Shown here: piece after piece, positions 55,491 to 64,000 of the stretch | Layout: each line of letters begins with the position of its first letter | How positions within the stretch are numbered: the first letter of the stretch is position 1 | Origin: Reticulitermes speratus | Taxonomy: Eukaryota; Arthropoda; Insecta; Blattodea; Rhinotermitidae | Length of the DNA stretch: 64,000 bases | Reading direction: 5' to 3' | Assembly (NCBI GenBank): GCA_021186555.1 | Contig: JAJKFL010000042.1 | Span: 6,907,781 to 6,971,780, forward strand | Translations under genes and position numbers: made by a program | The notes under the pieces: generated by a model | The model's input: only the letters and a program-made list of their open reading frames with translations | Databases searched by the model: none | What the model was told of the DNA's origin: nothing

Positions 55491-55739
55491 TATGATGTAG
55501 ACATTGCGTTAGTTGCGAGCACATTAAGTTGCATATGTGATATGTTCACTAGAAGTATGTTTTGTTATCTTGTTTACGTTGATCGGTATTGTCCTAGCGG
55601 GCGGTATTCAGATGTATATGATATTGGTTTTTGGCATGGTGTTACGTATCTATCAAAAGATGTAGGGCTTTTTAAAAAAACTATTAATTTTAATAGTGAA
55701 ATGCATGTGTTGGTGAATTGTGCAATTATATTGATAAAC

Positions 55740-56353
55740 ATGCACGGTGAAAACAATACTAAGTACGCGGTAAAAATGTTACGTTCAAAATCAGAAAGTA
55801 ATATGTGTGGAGGAAATTCCACCACACAGTTACAATATCCTGTACCAATGTCAATGTCTTACGTTGCTACAGGTTGTCACAGCATGTTCACCAATTTGGT
55901 AAGTCACTGTACATTCGTTCCAAGTTCAAACTACGAGTTGCTAAAAGATGTACGTGTGGGTAGCTTGCTATTGCAGTTGTCCGGGCTGCTTTGCTATATC
56001 TACACGCTGTGCCAGTTGGTCTTGGACTCAATTATTGTCAAAAATGGACATAAGTGTTTTTGAAAATAATTTCCTCACACGTGTTGTATTGTCTGAAACA
56101 CCCTGTTGTTTGATTTTGTGTCACACAACGGGATGACTCAAACAGAGATTGTCACTAAATGTAGGCTATCAATCAACAGAGCTGTTAGGTGGATATTATT
56201 TCATACCACATGCAGTGATTACATCAACCAGACGCAAGCAGCACCAAGATCTGATCACGCACTGCCTCAACCAGATACACGATAACAAGAAAAGAAATAT
56301 AATTCACAACACGACGTCCTTTGAAACACATATAAGAATTATTATACTGTAAC
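55740..56353. other. Unannotated sequence
   Basis: A 203-codon frame (55452-56063) crosses repeat DNA and shows no domain. AAACACCCTGTTGTTTG near 56098 may be a transposon end. Confidence 0.35.
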
Positions 56354-56364
56354 AAATGCAGGGA

Positions 56365-57022
56365 GCCGATCCCAGTGGCCGTGCGGTCTAAGGCGTGGGT
56401 CTGCGGCCGCTCGCTTACTAGGATCGTGGGTTCGAATCCCATTGCCGATCCCAGTGGCCGTGCGGTCTAAGGCGTGGGTCTGCGGCCGCTCGCTTACTAG
56501 GATCGTGGGTTCGAATCCCATTGCGATCCAGTGGCCGTGCGGTCTAAGGCGTGGGTCTTCGGCCGCTCGCTTACTAGGATCGTGGGTTCGAATCCATTGC
56601 CGATCCCAGTGGCCGTGCGGTCTAAGGCGTGGGTCTGCGGCCGCTCGCTTACTAGGATCGTGGGTTCGAATCCCATTGCCGATCCCAGTGGCCGTGCGGT
56701 CTAAGGCGTGGGTCTGCGGCCGCTCGCTTACTAGGATCGTGGGTTCGAATCCCATTGCCGATCCCAGTGGCCGTGCGGTCTAAGGCGTGGGTCTTCGGCC
56801 GCTCGCTTACTAGGATCGTGGGTTCGAATCCCGCCGGGGGCATGGATGTCTGTCTGTTGTGAGTGTTGTGTGTTGTTGTCAGGTAGAGGTCTCTGCGACG
56901 GGCTGATCACTCGTCCAGAGGAATCCTACCGAGTGTGGTGTGTCTGAGTGTGTGTGACCATGAAACCTCGACGAAACGAGGAGGCCCAGGCACATATAGG
57001 GCTGTCGAGCCATAGAAAAAAA
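56365..57022 (+). mobile_element. Six-headed SINE-A multimer with single TSD
   Basis: Six tRNA-Leu-like heads of 76-79 bp start at about 56365, 56444, 56523, 56599, 56678 and 56757. Heads 3 and 6 have GTCTTCGG where the others have GTCTGCGG, so the array looks like a duplicated trimer. One tail A and an A-run follow the last head. AAATGCAGGGA flanks the entire block at 56354-56364 and 57023-57033. Every head retains box A and box B. Confidence 0.93.
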
Positions 57023-57033
57023 AAATGCAGGGA

Positions 57034-57235
57034 AAGCAACAGTCTTCATGACTACGAGTTTAAGAGGTCACCCACTGGGTCAGTGGGTGACTTGATGCCG
57101 ACGTTTCGAGGAAACCTACTGTCCTCATCTTTGAAAGTCAAAAATGTCTAAGAATAATTTTTGGTTATATAAAATCATGATCCGACAAATGTACACCCTT
57201 TATTATCTGCTATTTAATGCAGTCTATATTAAAAA
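57034..57235. other. Short hairpin, family E-like
   Basis: GTCACCCACTGG/TCAGTGGGTGAC is an inverted repeat at 57068-57092. GCCGACGTTTCGAGG follows, a family E core. Nothing else is recognised. Confidence 0.55.
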
Positions 57236-57283
57236 TAGTCCAACATGTTTCGAACTATGTTACAGTTCATCTTCAGGGACTCA
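57236..57283 (-). ncRNA. Hammerhead-like motif HH10 (minus), best example
   Basis: CTGAAGA (57270-57276), T, stem II GAACT/AGTTC (five perfect pairs), GAAAC, ACATGT, GTT. AGTCC before the core pairs with GGACT after the triplet (five pairs). All core bases except the extra T fit the hammerhead consensus. Confidence 0.65.
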
Positions 57284-57452
57284 ATTGTTTATTACACCAG
57301 CTATATACGTATGGTACTCATTAAAATATATAAGTTAGGTAGATAAAATGTCATTAACTGTGTTGAGTTTGTGGACACTGTATCAGCTACTTCGTCTTCA
57401 CCATTTGTTTGTTAGTGGTGTATTCAATTATGTAATTAAGAAAAATGTAAGG

Positions 57453-57534
57453 TATACAGGGTATACACAAAAAATGGTGCGGTTTCAATGGTGAATAAAG
57501 GGAAACCGCACCATTCTTTGTGTACACCTGTATA
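57453..57534. repeat. Short hairpin element
   Basis: Arms of about 33 bp (TATACAGG, AATGGTGCGGTTTC and inverses) surround a 14-bp loop. There is one inserted base and one mismatch. Confidence 0.85.
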
Positions 57535-57814
57535 TAACATACAATAATATTTGGATATTTATATATTTAAGGGTTTGTCAAATCGTTTGTCAATGCCTTA
57601 TGGAAAGCACCATCAATCCCCAGATTTTGCTCTGCAGTTTCGGTCAATTATCGTTGCGTACAGTAGGCCTACTGCATACTTCTAGGCGTACCTATGTCAT
57701 CCCAGAAGGCAGGAATCCTCAGCACACACGCTACTGGTATCAGAAATTGTCAAGGTGCTCCTCTTCCTCGGCTCTAGGCTTCTGTATTGTAAACGAGAGC
57801 CCAGTCAGTAAGTA

Positions 57815-57960
57815 AGGCCGCCCGCATACAGGACACTACTTGCGATACGATGGCAATGCGACGGCGATGCGATTGATACAAGATACCTGCATCGCACACT
57901 GAGGGCGATCAAATCGCATGACAAGCATCGTTTCAATACGAACATGTCGCCAAAGAAGAC
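57815..57960 (+). mobile_element. Possible Harbinger-like left end
   Basis: TAAGGCCGCCCGCATACAGG starts with TAA-GG as the elements at 39286 and 42953 do, and the interior is rich in GCGATGCGA-type words like 42953-43572. The other end seems lost to the SINE at 58010. Confidence 0.35.
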
Positions 57961-58009
57961 TGAGGCAGGAAGCAAAGCGTAAAAAGGTGTAAAGCGACTT
58001 TTCTCCCTA

Positions 58010-58272
58010 GAACAGGCCATCAAGGTACAGAGGGGGAGTAGGGGTATAAGTGTAGCCTTTGTTTAACCTCAGCGCTAGATGGGGGTGGATGGTCAACTCC
58101 ACGCCCCGCCGGCTTTACCCCCGGGGAAGAGACCGGTACTCATGTGTAAGAGGCTGGGTGGGCCCCAGGGCCGGTCTGGACAGGTGCTGAAAATCTCGCC
58201 CCCCACCGGGATTCGATCCCCGGACCGTCCAGCCCGTAGCGAGTCGCTGTACCGACTGAGCTATCGCAGCCC
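58010..58272 (-). mobile_element. SINE-C, full length (minus), clear tRNA head
   Basis: The minus-strand head has box A GATAGCTCAGTCGGTACAGC and box B GGGGATCGAATCCC. It gives the clearest tRNA-like head of the family. Confidence 0.9.
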
Positions 58273-58374
58273 ACTGAGGCAGTAAGTAACCAGAAGGAAG
58301 CACTAGGTTCACGCTTAATTCACCGGGCGGTGTGTCATACAGGGGCACTTGGTTTACTGCGACCTTACGGTGAC

Positions 58375-58640
58375 CTTGTCCCTGCCTACGCCATTAAGGC
58401 ATATAGGGGGCGTACAGACATAGCTACACTCGTTCTTAACCTCAGCACCAGGTGGATGCGAGTGGTCAACTTCACGCTCCGGCCGCTTTACCCCCGGAAA
58501 ACATCCCGATAGGCACTGGACAGGAGGAGGATGTGTGGGCCTCAAAGCCGGTCCCGACGATACAGGAAAATAGAATTTCTTGTCCCTACTGGGATTCGGA
58601 CCCCGGATCGCCTTACGAAATGAGTTGTTATACATAGCCC
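58375..58640 (-). mobile_element. SINE-C (minus), second adjacent copy
   Basis: GTCCCTGCCTACGCCATTAA, TTCTTAACCTCAGCACCAG, TCCGGCCGCTTTACCCCC and box B GGGGTCCGAATCCC (minus). It lies about 100 bp from the copy at 58010 in the same orientation and is more diverged. Confidence 0.85.
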
Positions 58641-58906
58641 GTGTCCCGTCAAGTGAAAGTCGCGCCTTAAAGGGTCAGTAAAAGCTGTTCAGTTACGCGC
58701 ACAAACCGGCAGACCGTACGCAAGCCGCACATTTTACTTGGCAGGTAAATAACCATTCATTCCCCGAGCGGTGGGTTGTGGAGGTGACAATCATTCCGAT
58801 GTTGCAATAGGCCAAGGCCGCCCGCGTGGCCACCTGTATCTGCAGTCACGTTACTAATTTGTACCACTTTACCCTAACACCACTGTAAACTTCATTACGA
58901 TAGAAC

Positions 58907-59020
58907 CGAGACAGATGGCTCAGTCGGTAATGCTTCCTGCTTACAGTCGGCAGATGCCCTCTTCAAACCCTAGCCTAGACCCCGGCTATACTGACAGTTG
59001 ATTTTCTGTGTTTCCTCAGT
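58907..59020 (+). mobile_element. tRNA-like SINE head, unassigned
   Basis: AGATGGCTCAGTCGGTAATGC is box A-like and CTTCAAACCCTAG is a weak box B. Its body does not match other families. Confidence 0.4.
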
Positions 59021-59054
59021 CACACAAAGCAAATCCTCGGACAGTACCTTATAT

Positions 59055-59231
59055 CAGTGGTATTCAACCTGGGGTACGTGTACCCCCGGGGTACGCGAAG
59101 ACCCTTAGGGGGTACGTAAATTAAAAAAAATAAATATATTATTTCATGATAAACACTGAATAATCAGGGCCAGATTTAGGGTTAGCCACAAGAGACCCGG
59201 ACGTAAGGACATGCGATTTGGGAGCGCCATT

Positions 59232-59266
<35 letters not shown>

Positions 59267-59589
59267 CTTTATGCTATTCTTATCTGGGCGGCTAGTTTCA
59301 TTTTATTCCACACAGTGCATATAATTTTGCTTAGCTAAAATACCTTTGTTCCTTTATTAATTTTTATATGATAGGCAATAATATATTTGTTATTTAATAG
59401 CTTGATTCTCCTTTTTCTCATTTAAAACTTATTATTTAATACATTATTTTGGATCATTTATTTAACTTATTTTAGATGTAGATTATAGACTGTGTATAAC
59501 TTGAATTATGCACCAACAACTTTGGGGGTACAAAGTCGAAGACAAATTATATTTGGGGGTACGCGAACAAAAAAGGTTGAATACCGCTG
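59055..59589. mobile_element. hAT non-autonomous element with 8-bp TSD
   Basis: Starts CAGTGGTATTCAACC and ends with the inverse GGTTGAATACCGCTG; subterminal GGGGTACG blocks are inverted too. CCTTATAT (59047-59054) and CCTTACAT (59590-59597) flank it with one mismatch. A (CT)n run lies inside at about 59232-59267. No transposase frame remains. Confidence 0.88.
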
Positions 59590-59597
59590 CCTTACAT

Positions 59598-60067
59598 TAC
59601 ACGACTACTGCAAGTTCCTCGTCGTTTCCAATCCATTAATCATCCATACATTAGGTGCTAAGCCTTTCGCATACAGCTATTTTAGTCTGAATTACTGACA
59701 GCGTCGTTAAACAACAGACCATAAACGCACAACAGTGTCACAGCGGCATGACTGCAGTTTACCGCGCTGCAGACACGACACGGCTGGTGACCAGCAGGTG
59801 AGTTGTGCCACTTGCACACGGAGGCGGGTTGCAATTCATTGCGCAGCTGCAAAGGGGCGTGTGCCATTTTGTGAGGTGGAGCCCCCGGTAGGTGGAGCAC
59901 TAGCAGAGAGGCGTCACTCACTAAAGGCACATGCGTCTCAGTGGCGATTTACTGATATAATTCGTTTTGTGATAATTATTTGTCACTTTGGAGGCTATTA
60001 GACTCGTTTTTACGACTTGTTCACTTTTGGTTTAACCCTTCAAGCATGTTACAGAAACCGATCCTAT
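59598..60067. other. Unannotated sequence
   Basis: Nothing recognised. Confidence 0.4.
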
Positions 60068-60292
60068 GGCAGGGGTCTGAAACGAGCGGCCCGCGATCCG
60101 TATGAGGCTCCAAACTTTATGTGGCCCTCAAATTAATTTTATTCTAATCATAGAATGTGACCTCAAACAGCGTCAAAGAATTTTTTAAATTCAAATACTT
60201 AAAAATGGTTTTCTTAACGGGCCATAAAGGCACAAGGAGGTTCTCTATCCCTGGATTGAGAACTACAGGACACGTCAGCAAAGATATAAGTA

Positions 60293-60323
<31 letters not shown>

Positions 60324-60363
60324 CATTTCAAATTTATGATTTCAGGCTTCCGTCGTAATGCAA

Positions 60364-60535
60364 ATGATGTCTTCGCTCTTCTGGGATATTACGCAGCGGT
60401 GATTGGTAGTTAGTTACCCAGATTTCTTCTTGGGCTGCTTGACCCTTGAAGATGGGACTGATACGCTGTCCCGAAACGTCGGTAACTACCAACCAACGCT
60501 ACGCAATATCCCAGAGGAGCGAATACCTCATATTT
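60364..60535. mobile_element. Family E palindrome, copy with Y-rich arms
   Basis: TTCGCTCTTCTGGGATATTA and its inverse TAATATCCCAGAG-like right arm (AATATCCCAGAGGAGCGAAT) enclose GACCCTTGAAGATGGGAC and GTCCCGAAACGTCGGTAAC. Confidence 0.8.
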
Positions 60536-60559
60536 CAGATTTGTTATTAAAAGCGTTTA

Positions 60560-60800
60560 ATATTATGAAATCTGTGGCCTTCTGGGTTATTACACGGCGT
60601 CGTGTGGTAATTATTTACCGACGTTTCGGGACAACGTGTCGGTCCCATCCTCACGTGTCAAGATTCCAAGTAGTAATTGGAATTTTGACCCGTGAAGATG
60701 GGACCGATACGTTGTCCCGAAACGTCGGTAAATAATTACCACACGACGCCGTGTAATAACCCAGAAGACCACAGATTTCATCAACATCGCGGCGGAAGCC
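60560..60800. mobile_element. Family E near-perfect palindrome, ~110-bp arms
   Basis: The left arm runs from AAATCTGTGGCCTTCTGGG through ACCGACGTTTCGGGACAACG to CAAGATTCC. The right arm is its inverse from GGAATTTTGACCC to CCAGAAGACCACAGATTT. Only a short centre (AAGTAGTAATT) separates them. Both arms carry the reversed and forward GAAACGTCGG core. Confidence 0.9.
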
Positions 60801-60922
60801 TGAAATCAACGTTTAATATTAAACCATTAGCGGCGTGTTTAATTTTGAACAAAATATTTGACTTATTTTTGGTTTAAAATGACGTCCCGCGTATGTTTTG
60901 AGCTTCAGACCCCCCCCCCCCC

Positions 60923-61019
60923 GCCCTAAGGGCTGCTTTGACGTAACTTTCACATGAATACTGAGTTCAACACCATTAAGACAAACACAGTATTAATTAA
61001 CAGACACTTAATTAATTAA
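60923..61019. other. Unannotated sequence
   Basis: Nothing recognised. Confidence 0.3.
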
Positions 61020-61215
61020 CTGAAAAGACAACGGCCAAGCAGGACTGTAATTTATTTAAAAAAATGTCATTTTAAAACACGCTACATATTTGGTCAAAAA
61101 AAAAGGCTATCATCAGCCTTTTATACAAAAAAAAATATAAAAGGAAGTTAAATGGGCCGAAACATGTAGCGTGCTGTAAAAAAGAACTCTTGTAATATAA
61201 ATTACCTTTATGTGT
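61020..61215. mobile_element. Inverted pair with decayed hammerhead-like ends
   Basis: ACACGCTACATATTTGG and CCGAAACATGTAGCGTG are inverted, as are TGTAATTTATTT and AATATAAATTAC-like flanks. CTATCATCAGCC (minus CTGATGA) lies in the centre with A-runs. Confidence 0.5.
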
Positions 61216-61660
61216 GACGGCGTTGTTACTTTTCAATTGGTAGTCCTATCTATAAAACACAACGAGACGTCATCCACACACAATTAGAACCTTCGTGCCA
61301 ATTAAATATCCGCTGATATCTTGGCATCTCCAGACTGTAATTAGTGTGAAGGCACTTCTACACTGCGGATAATAGCTTCCGATAACAACCCTGCGACTCC
61401 AGTTTGTCCACAACACGATAAAAACACGTAGGCTAGGCTATATCGACAAACACACCCTTCGGTAAGGCGGAAGTTTGTATCGCCCTGTTATGTAGACGTT
61501 TAAGGTAACACACGAGGATCTTTAGGAGGAGTCATCAATATGTCGACCATAAATCTTGTCTGGTAAACCTCAGATATATCGGCTGAGGGAATATCCACGT
61601 CATATTTTGTACAGACTGAAGAGGAGAGCCACAGATAGTTGGCTACAGTATGAAGGTAGA
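61216..61660. other. Unannotated sequence
   Basis: Nothing recognised. Confidence 0.4.
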
Positions 61661-61664
61661 TGAA

Positions 61665-61940
61665 GAAGTGATTTGCAACACGTCGTGCAACACCCATTGG
61701 AAGTGATCTCTAATACGACGTGAATTTTAGAACTTATCATTTTATTATTGCAGTTTTATAATATCCACACTTGACTGTTTTAATCCACATCTCTGGATAA
61801 CCTAATGAATGTGTTTGTATTACGTAACTCTAGTCGCCCCCTGATGATGGCCGGTTAACCGACCGAAACATATGTAGGGCTTTTTAACAAATTATTAATT
61901 TTAATAGTGAAGTGCATGTGTTGGTGAATTGTGACATTAT
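61665..61940 (+). mobile_element. Hammerhead-bearing element, plus copy of 55203
   Basis: Shares about 270 bp in inverse orientation with 55203-55490 (TTTGCAACACGTCGTGCAAC, AGTGATCTCTAATACGACGT, TGAATGTGTTTGTATTACG, GAAGTGCATGTGTTGGTGAA). Confidence 0.8.
61831..61878 (+). ncRNA. Hammerhead-like motif HH11
   Basis: CTGATGA (61841-61847), T, stem II GGCCGG/CCGACC with one mismatch, GAAAC (61865), ACATATGT, GTA, with CCC/GGG as stem I. Confidence 0.55.
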
Positions 61941-62079
61941 AGTAGATGAAGAAGTTGTGCTTTGTGCGCTATTACAAGTTTTGTTATTTATAATAGAAAG
62001 AGTGGCAGGCAAAAAAAAAAAAATGTACACGATGGTAGGTGAGAATATTTTTTTTTATAAGCGACGGGGCTACGGGGCA
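61941..62079. other. Unannotated sequence
   Basis: An A-run at about 62012 and nothing further. Confidence 0.3.
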
Positions 62080-62220
62080 TTCATTCATTCATTCCGTTGT
62101 CTGTCTTACGACAAGTCCATAGCCTCTCTCAAAGCGAATCCTCCACAGAGTGGATCTAGTGCCTCTTCTTTCGATTTCCCTCTATCTTTTCGTTTACTTA
62201 AGGTCATCCAGTATTATAAA
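62080..62220 (-). pseudogene. LINE 3' end with (ATTC) tail, copy 4
   Basis: CATTCATTCATTCATTCCG and the following CTGTCTTACGACAAGTCCAT match the end of copies at 8790 and 34505. Only about 140 bp remain. Confidence 0.75.
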
Positions 62221-62489
62221 ACCCAAAATCAGCTTCGTAACACCAACACTGTGTAGTAGAACTAACAAGGTACCAAGTGTCGACATTGATATCACGCCAT
62301 TCCCATTACAGAGCTATGCCTATATTGTAATTTTAGATACTGAATTATTCCTGAAGCTATGTTTGTATGTCTTGGTGAATGTAAATTTGTTTTTTATTTT
62401 AATGGAAACTAGACGAAAATCTACCAGTTACGGTAGCATCACAAACTGGAAGCAACAAACGACAATGAAATTACATATTTTAAAATTCT
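62221..62489. other. Unannotated sequence
   Basis: Nothing recognised. Confidence 0.3.
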
Positions 62490-64000
62490 GAAGTCTAGTG
62501 GTTACTATATGTACCGCCATGTTTAACATTCACAAACTGTACGTTCTGCCCACACAGTGTATTTATGTGTATTGTGTGGATCTCAGAACAAACAGCGATT
62601 ATTTCACTGTACAGCATTAACTGATTGATTTGTATAACTGAGACGGAGTGTGTTTACTGCGCGGTACGGACTGTATTTATGTGTTTTGTGTGGATCTCAG
62701 AACAAACAGCGATTATTTCACTGTACAGCATTAACTGACTGGTTTGTATAACTGAGACGGAGTGTGTTTACTGCGCGGTACGGACTGTATTTATGTGTTT
62801 TGTGTGGATCTCAGAACAAACAGCGATTATTTCACTGTACAACATTAACTGACTGGTTTGTATAACTGAGACGGAGTGTGTTTTACTGCGCGGTACGGAC
62901 TGTATTTATGTGTTTTGTGTGGATCTCAGAACAAACAGCGATTATTTCACTGTACAACATTAACTGACTGGTTTGTATAACTGAGACGGAGTGTGTTTTA
63001 CTGCGCGGTACGGACTGTATTTATGTGTTTTGTGTGGATCTCAGAACAAACAGCGATTATTTCACTGTACAGCATTAACTGACTGGTTTGTATAACTGAG
63101 ACGGAGTGTGTTTACTGCGCGGTACGGACTGTATTTATGTGTTTTGTGTGGATCTCAGAACAAACAGCGATTATTTCACTGTACAACATTAACTGACTGG
63201 TTTGTATAACTGAGACGGAGTGTGTTTACTGCGCGGTACGGACTGTATTTATGTGTTTTGTGTGGATCTCAGAACAAACAGCGATTATTTCACTGTACAA
63301 CATTAACTGACTGGTTTGTATAACTGAGACGGAGTGTGTTTACTGCGCGGTACGGACTGTATTTATGTGTTTTGTGTGGATCTCAGAACAAACAGCGATT
63401 ATTTCACTGTACAACATTAACTGACTGGTTTGTATAACTGAGACGGAGTGTGTTTACTGCGCGGTACGGACTGTATTTATGTGTTTTGTGTGGATCTCAG
63501 AACAAACAGCGATTATTTCACTGTACAACATTAACTGACTGGTTTGTATAACTGAGACGGAGTGTGTTTACTGCGCGGTACGGACTGTATTTATGTGTTT
63601 TGTGTGGATCTCAGAACAAACAGCGATTATTTCACTGTACAACATTAACTGACTGGTTTGTATAACTGAGACGGAGTGTGTTTACTGCGCGGTACGGACT
63701 GTATTTATGTGTTTTGTGTGGATCTCAGAACAAACAGCGATTATTTCACTGTACAACATTAACTGACTGGTTTGTATAACTGAGACGGAGTGTGTTTACT
63801 GCGCGGTACGGACTGTATGTACCGCCATGTTTAACATTCACAAATTGTACGTTCTGCCCACACAGTGTATTTATGTGTTTTGTGTGGATCTCAGAACAAA
63901 CAGCGATTATTTCACTGTACAACATTAACTGACTGGTTTGTATAACTGAGACGGAGTGTGTTTACTGCGCGGTACGGACTGTATTTATGTGTTTTGTGTG
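62490..64000 (+). repeat. 114-bp satellite in a TTAA-type MITE, runs off window
   Basis: The MITE leader (CTAGTGGTTACTATATGTAC, TTTAACATTCACAAACTG) precedes tandem units of 114-115 bp. About 12 complete units and the start of another are present. At 63816-63860 the leader recurs (ATGTACCGCCATGTTTAACA), as if a second element start was copied into the array. Units differ by few bases (ACAGC or ACAAC; an extra T in TTTTACTGCG of two units). The array continues beyond 64000. Confidence 0.97.

Larger units (their letters stand above)
60068..60922. mobile_element. hAT-like element, interrupted by family E
   Basis: The left end CAGGGGTCTGAAACGAGCGG and GCCCGCGATCC are typical of hAT ends. The inverse TTTTGAGCTTCAGACCCC lies at about 60896-60912, next to a C-run. 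Family E palindromes fill 60364-60800. A (TA)n run is at 60299-60322. Confidence 0.65.

Noticed and set aside
55452..56063. 203-codon open frame
   Set aside because: It spans repeat DNA (the hammerhead-bearing element and its partial copy), shows no domain or sensible composition, and no splice or promoter context.
56342..56843. Long open frames on both strands with repeated peptide blocks
   Set aside because: They are products of the tandem tRNA-like SINE heads, not a repeat protein gene.

Overview
This window is eukaryotic nuclear DNA from a large, repeat-loaded animal genome, most likely an insect. It has one recognisable host coding region in 64 kb, a C2H2 zinc-finger gene (18012-19844, +) that best fits the insect EGR/WT1-like factor klumpfuss (klu). 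The rest is AT-rich intergenic or intronic DNA filled with SINEs, short DNA transposons, decayed LINE pieces and satellites. The mix (several tRNA-derived SINE families, jockey-like LINE remnants, TTAA, TAA and 8-bp-TSD DNA elements, an insect-type zinc-finger gene) suggests a polyneopteran such as a cockroach or termite; this is inference, since no species marker is visible.

Layout. 1-13 kb: SINE-rich sequence, a jockey-type RT fragment (7560-8180) and the first hammerhead-like motifs. 13.5-17.7 kb: a composite SINE, an inverted-repeat element with a hammerhead-like core, and a 27-copy, 40-bp minisatellite (14941-16021) with an E-box in nearly every unit. 17.7-20 kb: a strong splice acceptor followed by the klu-like coding exon. 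20-36 kb: TTAA-type MITEs with internal 114-bp units, inverted hammerhead-like pairs, and a 3-kb AT-rich stretch with few recognisable repeats (28.4-31.3 kb). 36-45 kb: a 4 x 176-bp tandem repeat, nested SINEs and two PIF/Harbinger-type elements, one with the start of a MADF-like gene. 45-59 kb: many SINEs, including a hexameric tRNA-head SINE, and a LINE RNase H fragment with a 14-bp target-site duplication. 59-64 kb: two hAT-type elements, long palindromes and a 114-bp satellite that runs off the window end.

SINE names used here are local. A: tRNA-Leu-like head with tail beginning GCATGGATGTCTG. B: same head, different tail. C: tRNA-like head with a body containing GGGCCCACCCAGCC and GTGGAGCTATAC. 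D: head GCCATGGCTCAGGCGG. F: head TGGACTAGTGGTTAGCG. 'Family E' means palindromic elements carrying CGAAACGTCGG.

Three observations stand out. (1) About a dozen hammerhead-ribozyme-like motifs (CUGANGA, stem II, GAAAC, ACAUGU or ACGU palindrome, GUH) occur in several otherwise different elements, often as head-to-head inverted pairs. (2) One TTAA-flanked MITE family has expanded two different internal segments into tandem arrays (40 bp and 114 bp). (3) SINE A shows unusual forms: a six-headed multimer with one target-site duplication, and a head-tailB-tailA composite found twice.
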